Source: Alphaproteobacteria bacterium (lineage in GTDB: Bacteria > Pseudomonadota > Alphaproteobacteria > UBA9655). Taken from it: 40,062 nt of DNA. The DNA lies in assembly GCA_019748065.1 (NCBI GenBank), contig JAIEQB010000067.1, positions 1 through 40,062 of the forward strand. The letters are read 5' to 3'. Position 1 is the first letter of the stretch, and every line of letters starts with the position of its first letter. The notes below the pieces were generated by a model. It saw only the letters and a list, made by a program, of their open reading frames with translations. It was not told where the DNA came from and did no database searches. Shown in pieces: positions 6,939-15,281 of the stretch. A program made the position numbers and the translations under genes.

Positions 6939-7768
6939 TTCCTCAAAACTTTATTACGGAATGGAAAAACCAAGCTCCTTGGAAAGATAATGCCCAAGTT
7001 GAGCAGGACCTTATTCTTTCGCGGGCCATTGTTGAAATCTTTTCCAATAAGTTTTTAAAGGGAGCACTGATTTTTAGAGGAGGCACAGCCTTACATAAGC
7101 TGTATTCTCCTCTTCAAGAGCGCTATTCAGAAGATCTTGATTTTGTTCAAAAAGAGGCAGGTCCTATTGGGGCTACCCTAAAAGAGCTTCATGATGTTCT
7201 TAATCCTTGGCTAGGAGAGCCGAAATGGAAGCAAACAAAGGGACGAGTAACATTCTATTACCGCTATGAATCTGAATTTATTCCCGTTCGAAACATGAAA
7301 GTAAAAATTGAAATCAACACCCGGGAGCACTATCAATACTGTGATTTAGCGGATATTCCTTTTCAAATTTCCAATCGATGGTTTGAAGGAAAAGCCTCAG
7401 TATCTTCATATGCTTTAGAGGAGTTAATGGGCACAAAAATGCGCGCCCTTTATCAACGGAAAAAGGGCCGAGATTTGTTTGACCTTATGGTCATATTGCA
7501 AAGTTTTCCTGAGTTGGATAGGCAAAAAATCATAGATTGCTTTCTCTATTATCTCAGCAAAGAACAGCTTCAGGTTTCAAGAGCGGAATTTGAACGAAAT
7601 ATGCATCTAAAACTGAAAGATAGACTCTTTTTAGAAGACATTTTTGCTCTTCTCTCTCCTAATCGTGAATATAATCATGAAACGTCCTATACTCATGTTC
7701 ATAAAGAATTGATAGGTCTCTTACCGGGTGATGCTTGGCAACCACAAAAGAAAGAGGGGATTTTATGA
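6935..7768 (+). CDS. abiEii: AbiEii-family nucleotidyltransferase toxin
   Basis: A 277-aa protein. FRGGTALHKLY (about residues 47-57), followed by RYSEDLDFV (about 63-71), is the GS-x10-DxD-type catalytic motif of AbiEii/AbiGii toxins, and the DLD acidic pair is intact. LMGTKMRALYQRKKGRDLFDL (about 161-181) is the conserved second half, with the invariant Lys and RD motif. AbiEii enzymes act as nucleotidyltransferases; the MenT homologues modify tRNA 3' ends. It overlaps the antitoxin by 4 bp upstream and the third gene by 4 bp downstream. It appears complete and active. Likely role: phage defence or stabilisation of the island. Confidence 0.9.
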   Translation: MIPQNFITEWKNQAPWKDNAQVEQDLILSRAIVEIFSNKFLKGALIFRGGTALHKLYSPLQERYSEDLDFVQKEAGPIGATLKELHDVLNPWLGEPKWKQTKGRVTFYYRYESEFIPVRNMKVKIEINTREHYQYCDLADIPFQISNRWFEGKASVSSYALEELMGTKMRALYQRKKGRDLFDLMVILQSFPELDRQKIIDCFLYYLSKEQLQVSRAEFERNMHLKLKDRLFLEDIFALLSPNREYNHETSYTHVHKELIGLLPGDAWQPQKKEGIL

Positions 7769-8295
7769 GTTCACAGTGGAAAGACATTCGCTCAAGGTTA
7801 AATCAAACCAGCCAGGGAGATTTAATAAATCTAGTTGGGGAGCTCTACAAGCTGGGCCAACAAACTCAACTATTCCTTGAAACCCGGTTTGGAAATCAAC
7901 AGAGTGGACTTGAAGAGTATAAGCTAATCATTGAAGAAAGCATTTGCCCAGCTGAGCCTTGGAAAAGGGATGTCTCCCTCTCAACAGGCCGTAAAGCCAT
8001 TCGTGATTACAAAAAAGCCCTGGGTGATCCAGAAGGACTTATAGACCTGATGATTTATTATTGTGAATGCGGTGTAAATTTTACAAACCAGTTTGGAGAT
8101 ATTGACGAACGTTTTTATGCCAGCATTGAGTCCATGTATGAAAGTGCTTTACAACTGCTCAAAAAACACAATCATTGTAAGGAGATTTTTTTTACAAGGG
8201 TCGAAGACATCGTTAGCAACACCCGCAATATTGGGTGGGGATTTCATGATACTTTATCAGATATTTTTAAAGAGTATCAAAGTAAAACTGCCTAA
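7765..8295 (+). CDS. Third gene of the AbiE operon, DUF6155-like protein
   Basis: A 176-aa protein. ATG 7765 is chosen because it overlaps the toxin stop (ATGA, 7765-7768) and has AAAGAGGGG just upstream. It is soluble and mostly helical, with no signal peptide. The segments DLINLVGELYKLGQQTQLF, RKAIRDYKKALGDPEGLIDL and NIGWGFHDTLSDIF look like a family I remember as DUF6155, but I cannot confirm that here. Coupled translation suggests it belongs functionally to the toxin-antitoxin unit, perhaps as a modulator. Downstream there is no clear terminator. Confidence 0.6.
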   Translation: MSSQWKDIRSRLNQTSQGDLINLVGELYKLGQQTQLFLETRFGNQQSGLEEYKLIIEESICPAEPWKRDVSLSTGRKAIRDYKKALGDPEGLIDLMIYYCECGVNFTNQFGDIDERFYASIESMYESALQLLKKHNHCKEIFFTRVEDIVSNTRNIGWGFHDTLSDIFKEYQSKTA

Positions 8296-8666
8296 TCAAA
8301 GGATTTATGAAATTATATTTATATATACATTCAACATGTAAGAAGCTGGTTTAGCAGTTTTGTTGCTAAGAAAGAAGAGAAAGGACAAACCAAACTCATC
8401 CATGAAAAAACAATTTTATCACCTTCAAATGCCTCCCTTGTTTCTCACATCCCCTCCTCTCTCTCTTCTCATGAAAAGCTCTCCCTTTTTATGGATCTTT
8501 TCATGGTCGTCATGACGTCTTTCCCAAACGGTGGGAGAATCAAAAAACAGGAAAGTCGGGCTATTTTCCAGCCTGTCAGAATGAATGGGTACGAGGAGTT
8601 TGCAAGAAACCGCAAACCAAATGTAGTGACTGCCCTAGGCCTTTATATCAATCATAGAATGCCTGT
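8296..8666 (+). other. No intact gene; open-frame remnant of unknown origin
   Basis: After the DUF6155-like gene there is one plus-strand frame, open from about 8339 to beyond 8660 (for example KTILSPSNASLVSHIPSS and RIKKQESRAIFQPVRMNG). It has a protein-like composition but no good start site, and it runs into the antisense of the phosphomannomutase remnant near 8700. I read it as the tail of a gene broken at that junction, but I do not recognise the family. Confidence 0.3.
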
Positions 8667-9256
8667 CTATTTTAATCGTAAAGTGCGTAAAGAATGGAGT
8701 TTTTGTAAAATGGGACCTGTTACTCCATTTCCGGGATCCCAAACTACTTTTAAAGAAGACTCTCCGTAGTTTTCTTTAAAATCTTTATGAAGAAATTGAA
8801 GATAGCTTACTGTATAATCTATAGTTTTTATGCTCCCTTTTTCGAGAGAAAACTTCTCATTTATCATAGAATCATATAGTTTTTCTAATTTTTCTCCGCA
8901 TAAAGGTTGTGTGCCCAGCATTAATTTAAAACCATTAAAGTGTGGTGGGTTATGCGAAGCGGTTACCATAACAGCTCCTTCAGCCCCAGATTGATATATG
9001 CGGAATAATAAAGGAGAGGCGTCGGAACAAGCCCACAATCAAGTACAGACGTACCTGAATAAAGAAGACCAGTTATGAAGGCTTCTGCAAGCTTGGGAGA
9101 ACTGATCCGACCATCTCGTCCCAGCACAACCCTTTTTTTCGATTCATTAATAAGTAGAGAGCCAAAGGCCTGACCTAGTTGCACAACGTCAGAAGGTATA
9201 AAATCCAGACCCACAATTCCTCGGATATCATACTCTCGAAAAACCGTTTTTTTCAC
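8667..9256 (-). pseudogene. Phosphomannomutase/phosphoglucomutase fragment, frameshifted and truncated
   Basis: The N-terminal part (8963-9256) reads VFREYDIRGIVGLDF and LGRDGRISSP, the start of alpha-D-phosphohexomutases. The remainder continues in another frame (8667 to about 9010) with the catalytic phosphoserine loop MVTASHNPPHFNGFK and then VVWDPGNGVTGP. The shift lies near 9005, in a TTATTATT tract. Homology ends at about 8703, so only about 190 of the usual ~460 residues remain; domains III and IV are missing. It is the first of four decayed surface-sugar genes on this strand. Confidence 0.88.
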
Positions 9257-9327
9257 GCCTCATCCTGCCGTGTAGTTTTAATTTTTTCATTCAAAGGAGA
9301 GTGACCTAGAGAATAATAAGTAAAACC

Positions 9328-10092
9328 TTAAAGTTTCATCTCATTCAAAGAGAAAATGTTTCTGAGATCAATGACTAACGGTGCTTTAAGAAGTTGTTTT
9401 ACATGCTGGAAGTCGAGATTTTTAAATTCCCGCCATTCAGTTAGAATAACAAGTCCATCGGCATTTTTCATAGCTTGATAAGGACTTTTTACAAAAGAGA
9501 TCTTAGGTAATATTTTTTTCGCCGATTCCATCCACTTGGGATCATAAACCTGTAACTTCGCATCAAGATCATAAAGTTGATTAATAATGTTAAGGCTTGG
9601 GCTGTCTCTTAGATCATCCGTATTGGCTTTAAAAGTTAAGCCAAGAATGGCTAAGGTTTTACCTTTTAAATTACCTTCAAAAGCTGTCCGAATCATTTTA
9701 AGCATTTTCTGTGGCCTCAAATTATTAAATTCAAGAACTTTATCAATAAGGGTAAGTGGAAGCTCCAACTCTTTTGCATATAAGCTTAGCTCTTGAAGAT
9801 CTTTAGGAAAGCACGATCCTCCAAAGCCAGGTCCTGGATTTAAAAACTCCCTTCCTATGCGATGATCTAATCCTACAGCCTTGGCTAGCTCTCTTACATT
9901 TCCATTAGATTTTTCACAAAGATCTGCCATTTGATTAATATAAGAAACTTTCAATCCCAAAAAAGCATTGGAGGCATATTTAATAAGCTCAGCTGTTTCA
10001 GAGGTAGTTTCTACATAAGGAACTTCTTTCGAAAGGAAAGTATGATAAAGTTTTTTCAAAGTAGCAAATGCCTTTAAATTGTCTGTTCCTAC
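9328..10092 (-). pseudogene. ugd: UDP-glucose 6-dehydrogenase fragment (lacks the NAD-binding domain)
   Basis: About 255 residues of the central and C-terminal UDP-glucose/GDP-mannose dehydrogenase domains. NPGPGFGGSCFPKD contains the catalytic Cys, and LGLTFKANTDDLRDSPS plus VILTEWREF are classical Ugd segments. The N-terminal Rossmann domain (~190 residues) is absent. Reading upstream in the same frame, the homology begins with VGTDNLKAF and is joined directly to a galU remnant at about 10092-10098. UDP-glucuronate for capsule or LPS would be its product, but this copy cannot bind NAD. Confidence 0.88.
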
Positions 10093-10781
10093 AAAAATTT
10101 AAGACCATAAAAAGGCTCTTTTTTAAGTAAGGAGTGCAAGGAGTCAGTTAATTGAATTTCTCCATTAGCTCCAGGTTGTTGATTTTCAAGATAATGAAAT
10201 ATACGTGAGCTTAAAATGTATCGTCCGACAATTGCCAGAGAGGAGGGAGCCTTTTCTATAGAAGGTTTTTCAACTAATTCTTCTAATTTAAGAACAAAAG
10301 GTGTGCTGGTTTCTTCTCCTTTTATAATACCATATTGAGAGACTTCCTCATGAGAAACAGAGTGGATAGCAAGAACATTAGTATGTACAGTTTGATAAAC
10401 CTCAATCATTTGTTTTAAGCAAGGTGTCTGAGCTAAAATCAGCTCGTCAGAAAGCAAAATAGAAAAAAACTCATCATTGATAAAATCTCTGGCGCGTGAA
10501 ATAGCATGACCCAAACCTAAGGGATTTTCTTGATAAACATAATGCATGTTTTTTTGAGAAATTAACTGGAAGTGTTCAAGGTAACTTTGAATAGAGCTTT
10601 TCTTTTTTCGAATGATAAAAATAAATTCTTCAATTCCAGAGCAAAGAGCCTCTTCAAGCGCATAGTAAAGAAGCGGCTTATCAATTAATGGCAACATTTA
10701 TTTGGGAAGCAGCTTAGTCATAGGAAAAAGTCGTGTTCCAGATCCTGCCATTGGAAATATGGCCTTCTTAATGTTTTTCAC
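10089..10781 (-). pseudogene. galU: UTP-glucose-1-phosphate uridylyltransferase, nonsense mutation and lost C-terminus
   Basis: From GTG 10781 the frame reads IKKAIFPMAGSGTRLFPMTK, the GalU nucleotide-binding loop. It then meets TAA at 10698-10700, exactly where GalU proteins have Glu in the PKEMLP motif (GAA to TAA). After that it continues in frame as MLPLIDKPLLYYALEEA through GANGEIQLTDSL. The C-terminus is cut after YGLKF at about 10098, where ugd sequence begins. GalU makes UDP-glucose, the substrate of the neighbouring ugd. A restart at ATG 10697 would give a protein without its catalytic loop. Confidence 0.87.
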
Positions 10782-10787
10782 AAAAAC

Positions 10788-11898
10788 CTACTTTTTATTA
10801 ATAGTTTGTTCTAGAGGAGAACAATAGTCTTCTCCGATTGCCAATTTTGTTGACGCGGTATTTTTGTTTTCATAAATTTCAACAACGCTCCCTTTACTAA
10901 TTTTGATGATCCTTTCCATTTTCATTAAGCCCGCACGTCTATGAGAAATAAAAATTAAGGTCTGTTTTTTAAGAGCTTGGCATAAACGCATGAGAAGAGT
11001 CTCCTCCAGAGAGGGATCTAGGCCAGAGGTAGCTTCATCCAAAATGAGAATGGGGGCTTTTTTTAGATAGGCACGTGCGATTGCGATACGTTGCCTCTGG
11101 CCACCAGACAGCTTATACCCTCCTTCTCCAACAATTGTGTCATACCCCTCTTTTAAAGAGTGCGCAAACTCATCACATAAGCAGGTTATTTGCGGCTTCC
11201 AACACCTGTTCTCTGGAAGCATCATGACGTCCAAAAGCAATATTCTCAAAAATAGAGCGATGAAGGAGGGATCCATGTTGCGGAGCATAGGAAAAGAGAT
11301 TTTTTTTCTCTTCAAAGGAAAACTCATCAAAAAGTTTCCCATCAAATTTTATATGCCCCTGGTGAGGCGTATAAAGGCCTAGAAGCAAATGAGCGAGAGA
11401 AGTTTTCCCAGCGCCCGAAGGGCCAAAAATTCCAAGTTTTTGGCCGACAGGAATAGTTAGATTGAGATTTTGAAAGAGATCTACCTGTTGATCATAGCTA
11501 AAAAAAACATTCTCGAAGGTAACGGAATGCACTAAACTTTTTTCGATGGAGGAAGATGTATTATTAGAGACATCTTTTTGAACAATTTGAGCATTTGAAA
11601 TGAGTGATAAAGCTTCGTGAACCGAGCAAATTTCTTTAAAAAACTCTACCAATTGGATAGACATCATCCAAATAGAGCGCCTCACATAAAAACAGACCGT
11701 TCCTATAAAAGAAAAATCGCCGAGAGTAATAGCCCCCTTATACCATCCATAGGTTAGAGAAGTCATCATTCCCACAAAAAGGCTCCAGGAAAAGAGACTT
11801 CTCCACAAATCAGCTTTAAAGGTAAGAAGTTCTAAAGATTCTGTTGAAGCGATAGCCTTTTTATTTAAGGCAATAAAGCGTGCTTCTTGGGTAAGATC
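10788..11898 (-). pseudogene. ABC exporter half-transporter, frameshifted and 5'-truncated by an IS
   Basis: The last membrane helices and a full nucleotide-binding domain of a type IV (MsbA/HlyB-like) exporter can be read across two frames. Walker A (GPSGAGKTS) and the Q-loop region lie in the 5' frame. The signature LSGGQRQR, Walker B ILILDEATSGLD and H-loop FISHRR lie in the 3' frame. The switch is near 11175-11185. The 5' end (~330 residues of the transmembrane domain) is missing: homology stops at the IS boundary, and what follows the other end of the IS is unrelated. Substrate unknown; the context suggests polysaccharide or lipid export. Confidence 0.85.
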
Positions 11899-13282
11899 TG
11901 TCAATAACACGTGAAGCTGCCCGATGTAATTAACACGTTAGTTGACCGATTTAATCCCTCATGAGAGAAGTGAAGGCCGTAGGCCTGAACGGATCTCATG
12001 AGAGATTAGGCGGCTAGCTTACCCCATGGTTCTGCCTGCTCATATTTAAGGTTTCCTTCTTCATCGTATTTGCCTAAACATAAGTGTCCATAAAAAATCC
12101 CCATCGTTTTGTCCTCATAAACATGCACGTTTACTGTGGTTTTCACGTAGTGATGCCTCAGATCATTCTTAGGAATTTGTAAAATAAGCCCCTCATATCT
12201 TATGGTATTATCATTCTGAACAACCCGTTCTTCTTGAATGCATAAAATATCTCTCAAACCTTCCCTCATATAAGGAATAAAGGCGCTCTTATTCTCCTTT
12301 GCAGCAACAGAAAAACGCTCATTATGACGAGGAATATAAAAATCCCTAAGGTAAGCATTGGCTTCTTCAATTGTTTTAATGCCTTTTAAGGTAAACTCTT
12401 TCGGAAGGCGATCCTGCAATGTTCCAAACAAACGCTCGCTTCTTCCTCTTGCTTGGGGGCTATAGGCAGCGGTATGGCGAATCCCCAGTTGCCTTAAAGC
12501 TCTACCTACTTGGGTGAGTCTGCCCCTATCTACTTTGCCTCCTGCTTTAGGCGTTAGTCAATAATGGCTTCCTCGATCTGTATAAAGAGAGCAAAACAAC
12601 CCATAGGATTCTATCGTCTCCCTTATCCCTCTCAGGGAACTTAATGTCCCTTCTTGGTCCACAAGAAAGGCAGATGTAATCTTTGAGGTCGCATCATCCA
12701 GGCTAACTATCAAATCCAAATTATAGTCTAAATGAGGCAACCAACGATGAGTCGATCCATCCTGGTGGAGCATCATTCCTTCCATAGGTTTCCTCTCTCG
12801 ACGCAATCGGTGGTCTCCTCCTCGTTTGCTACGCTTGATTAGCCGAGCCTCTTCAAGCTTATTCTTTGTCCAGCTATAACTTCTCTTAAACCCGTGTTCT
12901 CTGACTGCAAATTCATGAAAGTGGCGAACACTAAATCCTCTATATTTCCCAGCATATAACTTGGTTATAAAGGCAATCTCATAATCAGCCGCTCTCTGTG
13001 GACTGACACGCCCAAGTCGTAAATCAAAATGTCCCTCAAACTCATCTGAATCGTGACGTTGCCGTTTCCAATAAAATGTACTCATGCTAATGCCTAGCAA
13101 TTCTGAAGCTTCTTCACTCGTTAGCTTCTTCTTTTGAAAGCGGTCATATACCTCTTCAAATTTCATCTTTAGCACCTCTTCTTTGACCTGTGTTTTCTTC
13201 ATATCAACCTCCTTTCGGAGATTGTCTCAATTTCGGTCAAATAACGTGCTAACTATCTCGGTCATATCACTTGTTCGCGACA
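11899..13282 (-). mobile_element. ISNCY-like insertion sequence with ~50-bp imperfect inverted ends
   Basis: About 1384 bp bounded by long imperfect inverted repeats that both begin TGTC. The left end is 11899-11949. The right end, read on the minus strand, is 13282-13233. The inner 20 bases of each arm are TTAACACGTTAGTTGACCGA and TTAGCACGTTATTTGACCGA; the outer parts are less similar. One transposase frame fills the element. I see no clear target-site duplication. The element truncates the ABC exporter gene on its left. The family call rests on the rve-type transposase. Confidence 0.82.
12006..13202 (-). pseudogene. ISNCY-like DDE (rve) transposase with one in-frame TGA
   Basis: One reading frame of 399 codons with a single internal TGA at 12558-12560. 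The N-terminus has an HTH (LTSEEASELLGISMSTFYWK). The catalytic core shows LDYNLDLIVSLDDATSK (first Asp), LYTDRGSHY (second Asp) and YSPQARGRSER (Glu), so DDE is intact if the stop is passed. The TGA follows SHY, where I recall relatives carrying Trp, so TGG to TGA is the simplest event. The next codon is CTA. Without readthrough the product is 214 aa and lacks the last catalytic residue. Confidence 0.85.
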
Positions 13283-13297
13283 GTAATTATTGATGAA

Positions 13298-13326
13298 TTG
13301 ACAATCATATCTTCTATCTTGATAAT
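13298..13326 (+). promoter_or_regulatory. Strong predicted promoter of the secreted Smr-domain gene
   Basis: -35 TTGACA (13298-13303), exactly 17 nt, -10 GATAAT (13321-13326). It lies 16 bp outside the right end of the IS. Transcription would begin near 13333, about 80 nt before ATG 13412, which is preceded by a purine-rich site (AGAAGGGA). Confidence 0.7.
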
Positions 13327-13411
13327 GTAAGAGATAAAATAAAATTGAAAAAAATAACACGAATTTTCTCACTCTCCATGAATTTTTGAGGAAAGAAAGA
13401 AGGGATTAAAA

Positions 13412-15142
13412 ATGATTCATAAAATTCTAGATATTTTTTTCTTCGTAATATGTCTGTCTATGGTTTTTCCTGCACAGGCGATGCTAGACGATGGCTCTGA
13501 AGAGTTAAATTCAAGAAGGTATATATCTTTTTCAACAAGCTCAGAAACTCAAGATGCGCTGGGAAATAGGACACGGCAAAGAACGGCTCATTTTGTTGAA
13601 CTTGCTCCATCACCTTGGTGTGAATTGCATCCTCAGCTTGATCACCTCATTGAGAAAACCCTTTGTGATTCTTCTTATGAAAAGCGTACATTTTGTTTTC
13701 AAATCAAAAGAGAAGATTGGGCTCGATATCTTCAGTGGGAAAATGTCCTTAGGAGAAGATGCAAGTACCCCATTGGGTATACGAGTGCTAACGTAGGCTG
13801 TGAAGGCGATCGAGTCGGAGGCGTCTATCAAACGTATCACAAGGAACTTACTCTAATCAATGCAACCCAAAAGGAGGAAGAGGCGAGGCGCTCTTTTGCT
13901 TATCGTTTTTTTGAAGGACGTTTTGACGAATCTCGTATCAACTCATATACATTTTATAATTTGATGGTTCGTGCTGGCTTTACCATAGAAGATTTCGAAA
14001 AAGGTCAATATGACTATCAAGATCGTATCTTTGTAAAACCCATCAGACTTGAACAAACAATTCTTCCTCTCTGTAGTCAAGAGTTTCAAAAAATTATTGA
14101 TACAAATTTAAGGGCGATCCACTATCCTTTTGTTACTTTCGTTTTTGAATTGCTCTTAACTGCTGATTATAAAGTTCAAGATCTTCCTTTTCATTATAAG
14201 CATAATCTTCTAGCAACCATTGTTGCTGAGGATGAAAGGCGTCTTTATTTATGTTTTTTAAATGATGAGAGCAACGTGTTAGATTTACATGGTATGTCAT
14301 TTAAAGAGGCGTTTGAACGTGTCAAACTATTCATTCAAAAGAAATATGCTAACTATACTGAAACCTGCCAAATTATAACTGGTCGTGGAAACCATATAAA
14401 ACCAGGATCTCCTCCTGGACTCCTGTTTTCATCTTTTCCACAATGGATGAAGGATAAAAAAAACCGTCTTCTTGTTAAACGCTGTATTCCAAGTGACGGT
14501 AGTTATACGGTACTGCTCAAAAAACCCGTAGAATGTGACTTAATGAAATTTAATCGAGAACAAAGTTCTTACGAGATTGTAAGAGATACGCTTAGAGATA
14601 TGATAAAAACAAAAGATTTACGGTTACGTATTAAAGTCGATGATACAGATTTTTGTGGTAGGTTACTTCACTTTTTAGCCCTAAAAGAACCAGGTCTTTT
14701 TCAAGAAATTTCTCCTTTTTCTATAGAGACTTTACCAAATGAGTTACGGTTAAACTTAAGTGATACAAAGAATTTTCCCCTGATCAATAGTTCGATTAAT
14801 TCGGAAATAGAAAGTGTAGAAATATTATCAACATCACCCCTAAAGAAACTAAGTTCAATGACTGTCCCTCAAGACACAATCAAGAAAACAAAGTCTGTAA
14901 AGAAAGCTTCTCTAAAGCAGGATACGGCAAGCAGTTCATCCGTAGAGAAAAAGGAAAACCCTTCTTTGCCCAAAAAACTTTCAGATAATAAAACACCCGT
15001 CTTTCAGAGAGTTCCTATTTCCAAGAAGACAAAATCAGTAAAAATTGCTTCAACGAAGAGTAAGAAACCGGTTTCCAGAAAAAAGAAATCTCCTGGTTCC
15101 GTATCTCCGGTAAAAACCAACTCAAAAACAATCCTTAATTGA
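13412..15142 (+). CDS. Secreted Smr-domain protein with basic Ser/Lys-rich tail (candidate effector)
   Basis: A 576-aa protein. Residues 1-23 are a signal peptide ending AQA, followed by MLDDGSEE. Residues about 290-373 form a Smr domain: LDLHGMSFKEA (290-300), then the loop ITGRGNH (about 322-328) and GSYTVLLKK at the end. The TGRGNH form is like eukaryotic N4BP2-type Smr domains rather than the HGxG of MutS2. Smr domains are known DNA/RNA endonuclease or binding modules. Residues about 490-576 are rich in Lys and Ser, with a cluster KSKKPVSRKKKS resembling a nuclear localisation signal. The N-terminal ~260 residues are unrecognised. Its own promoter precedes it. Export of an Smr protein is unusual; action on host nucleic acid is inference. 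Confidence 0.72.
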   Translation: MIHKILDIFFFVICLSMVFPAQAMLDDGSEELNSRRYISFSTSSETQDALGNRTRQRTAHFVELAPSPWCELHPQLDHLIEKTLCDSSYEKRTFCFQIKREDWARYLQWENVLRRRCKYPIGYTSANVGCEGDRVGGVYQTYHKELTLINATQKEEEARRSFAYRFFEGRFDESRINSYTFYNLMVRAGFTIEDFEKGQYDYQDRIFVKPIRLEQTILPLCSQEFQKIIDTNLRAIHYPFVTFVFELLLTADYKVQDLPFHYKHNLLATIVAEDERRLYLCFLNDESNVLDLHGMSFKEAFERVKLFIQKKYANYTETCQIITGRGNHIKPGSPPGLLFSSFPQWMKDKKNRLLVKRCIPSDGSYTVLLKKPVECDLMKFNREQSSYEIVRDTLRDMIKTKDLRLRIKVDDTDFCGRLLHFLALKEPGLFQEISPFSIETLPNELRLNLSDTKNFPLINSSINSEIESVEILSTSPLKKLSSMTVPQDTIKKTKSVKKASLKQDTASSSSVEKKENPSLPKKLSDNKTPVFQRVPISKKTKSVKIASTKSKKPVSRKKKSPGSVSPVKTNSKTILN

Positions 15143-15281
15143 AAGCATCTGAAAGTTTTTCACGATCATCCTTTTGCACCGCCACGGAAGTGAATCTTAA
15201 AAAAAGAAGGAAGCGATCAGCAGGATAGGAATGTAGAGAAATCAGCATTAAAATATGACGAAAAACTACCTGTGAAACAAT

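Noticed and set aside
12006-13202. TGA read as Trp (alternative genetic code) to explain the interrupted transposase
   Set aside because: Intact genes here use TGG for Trp and TGA as a real stop, for example amgK, tsaE and the ATGA overlaps in the AbiE operon. A single nonsense change is simpler.
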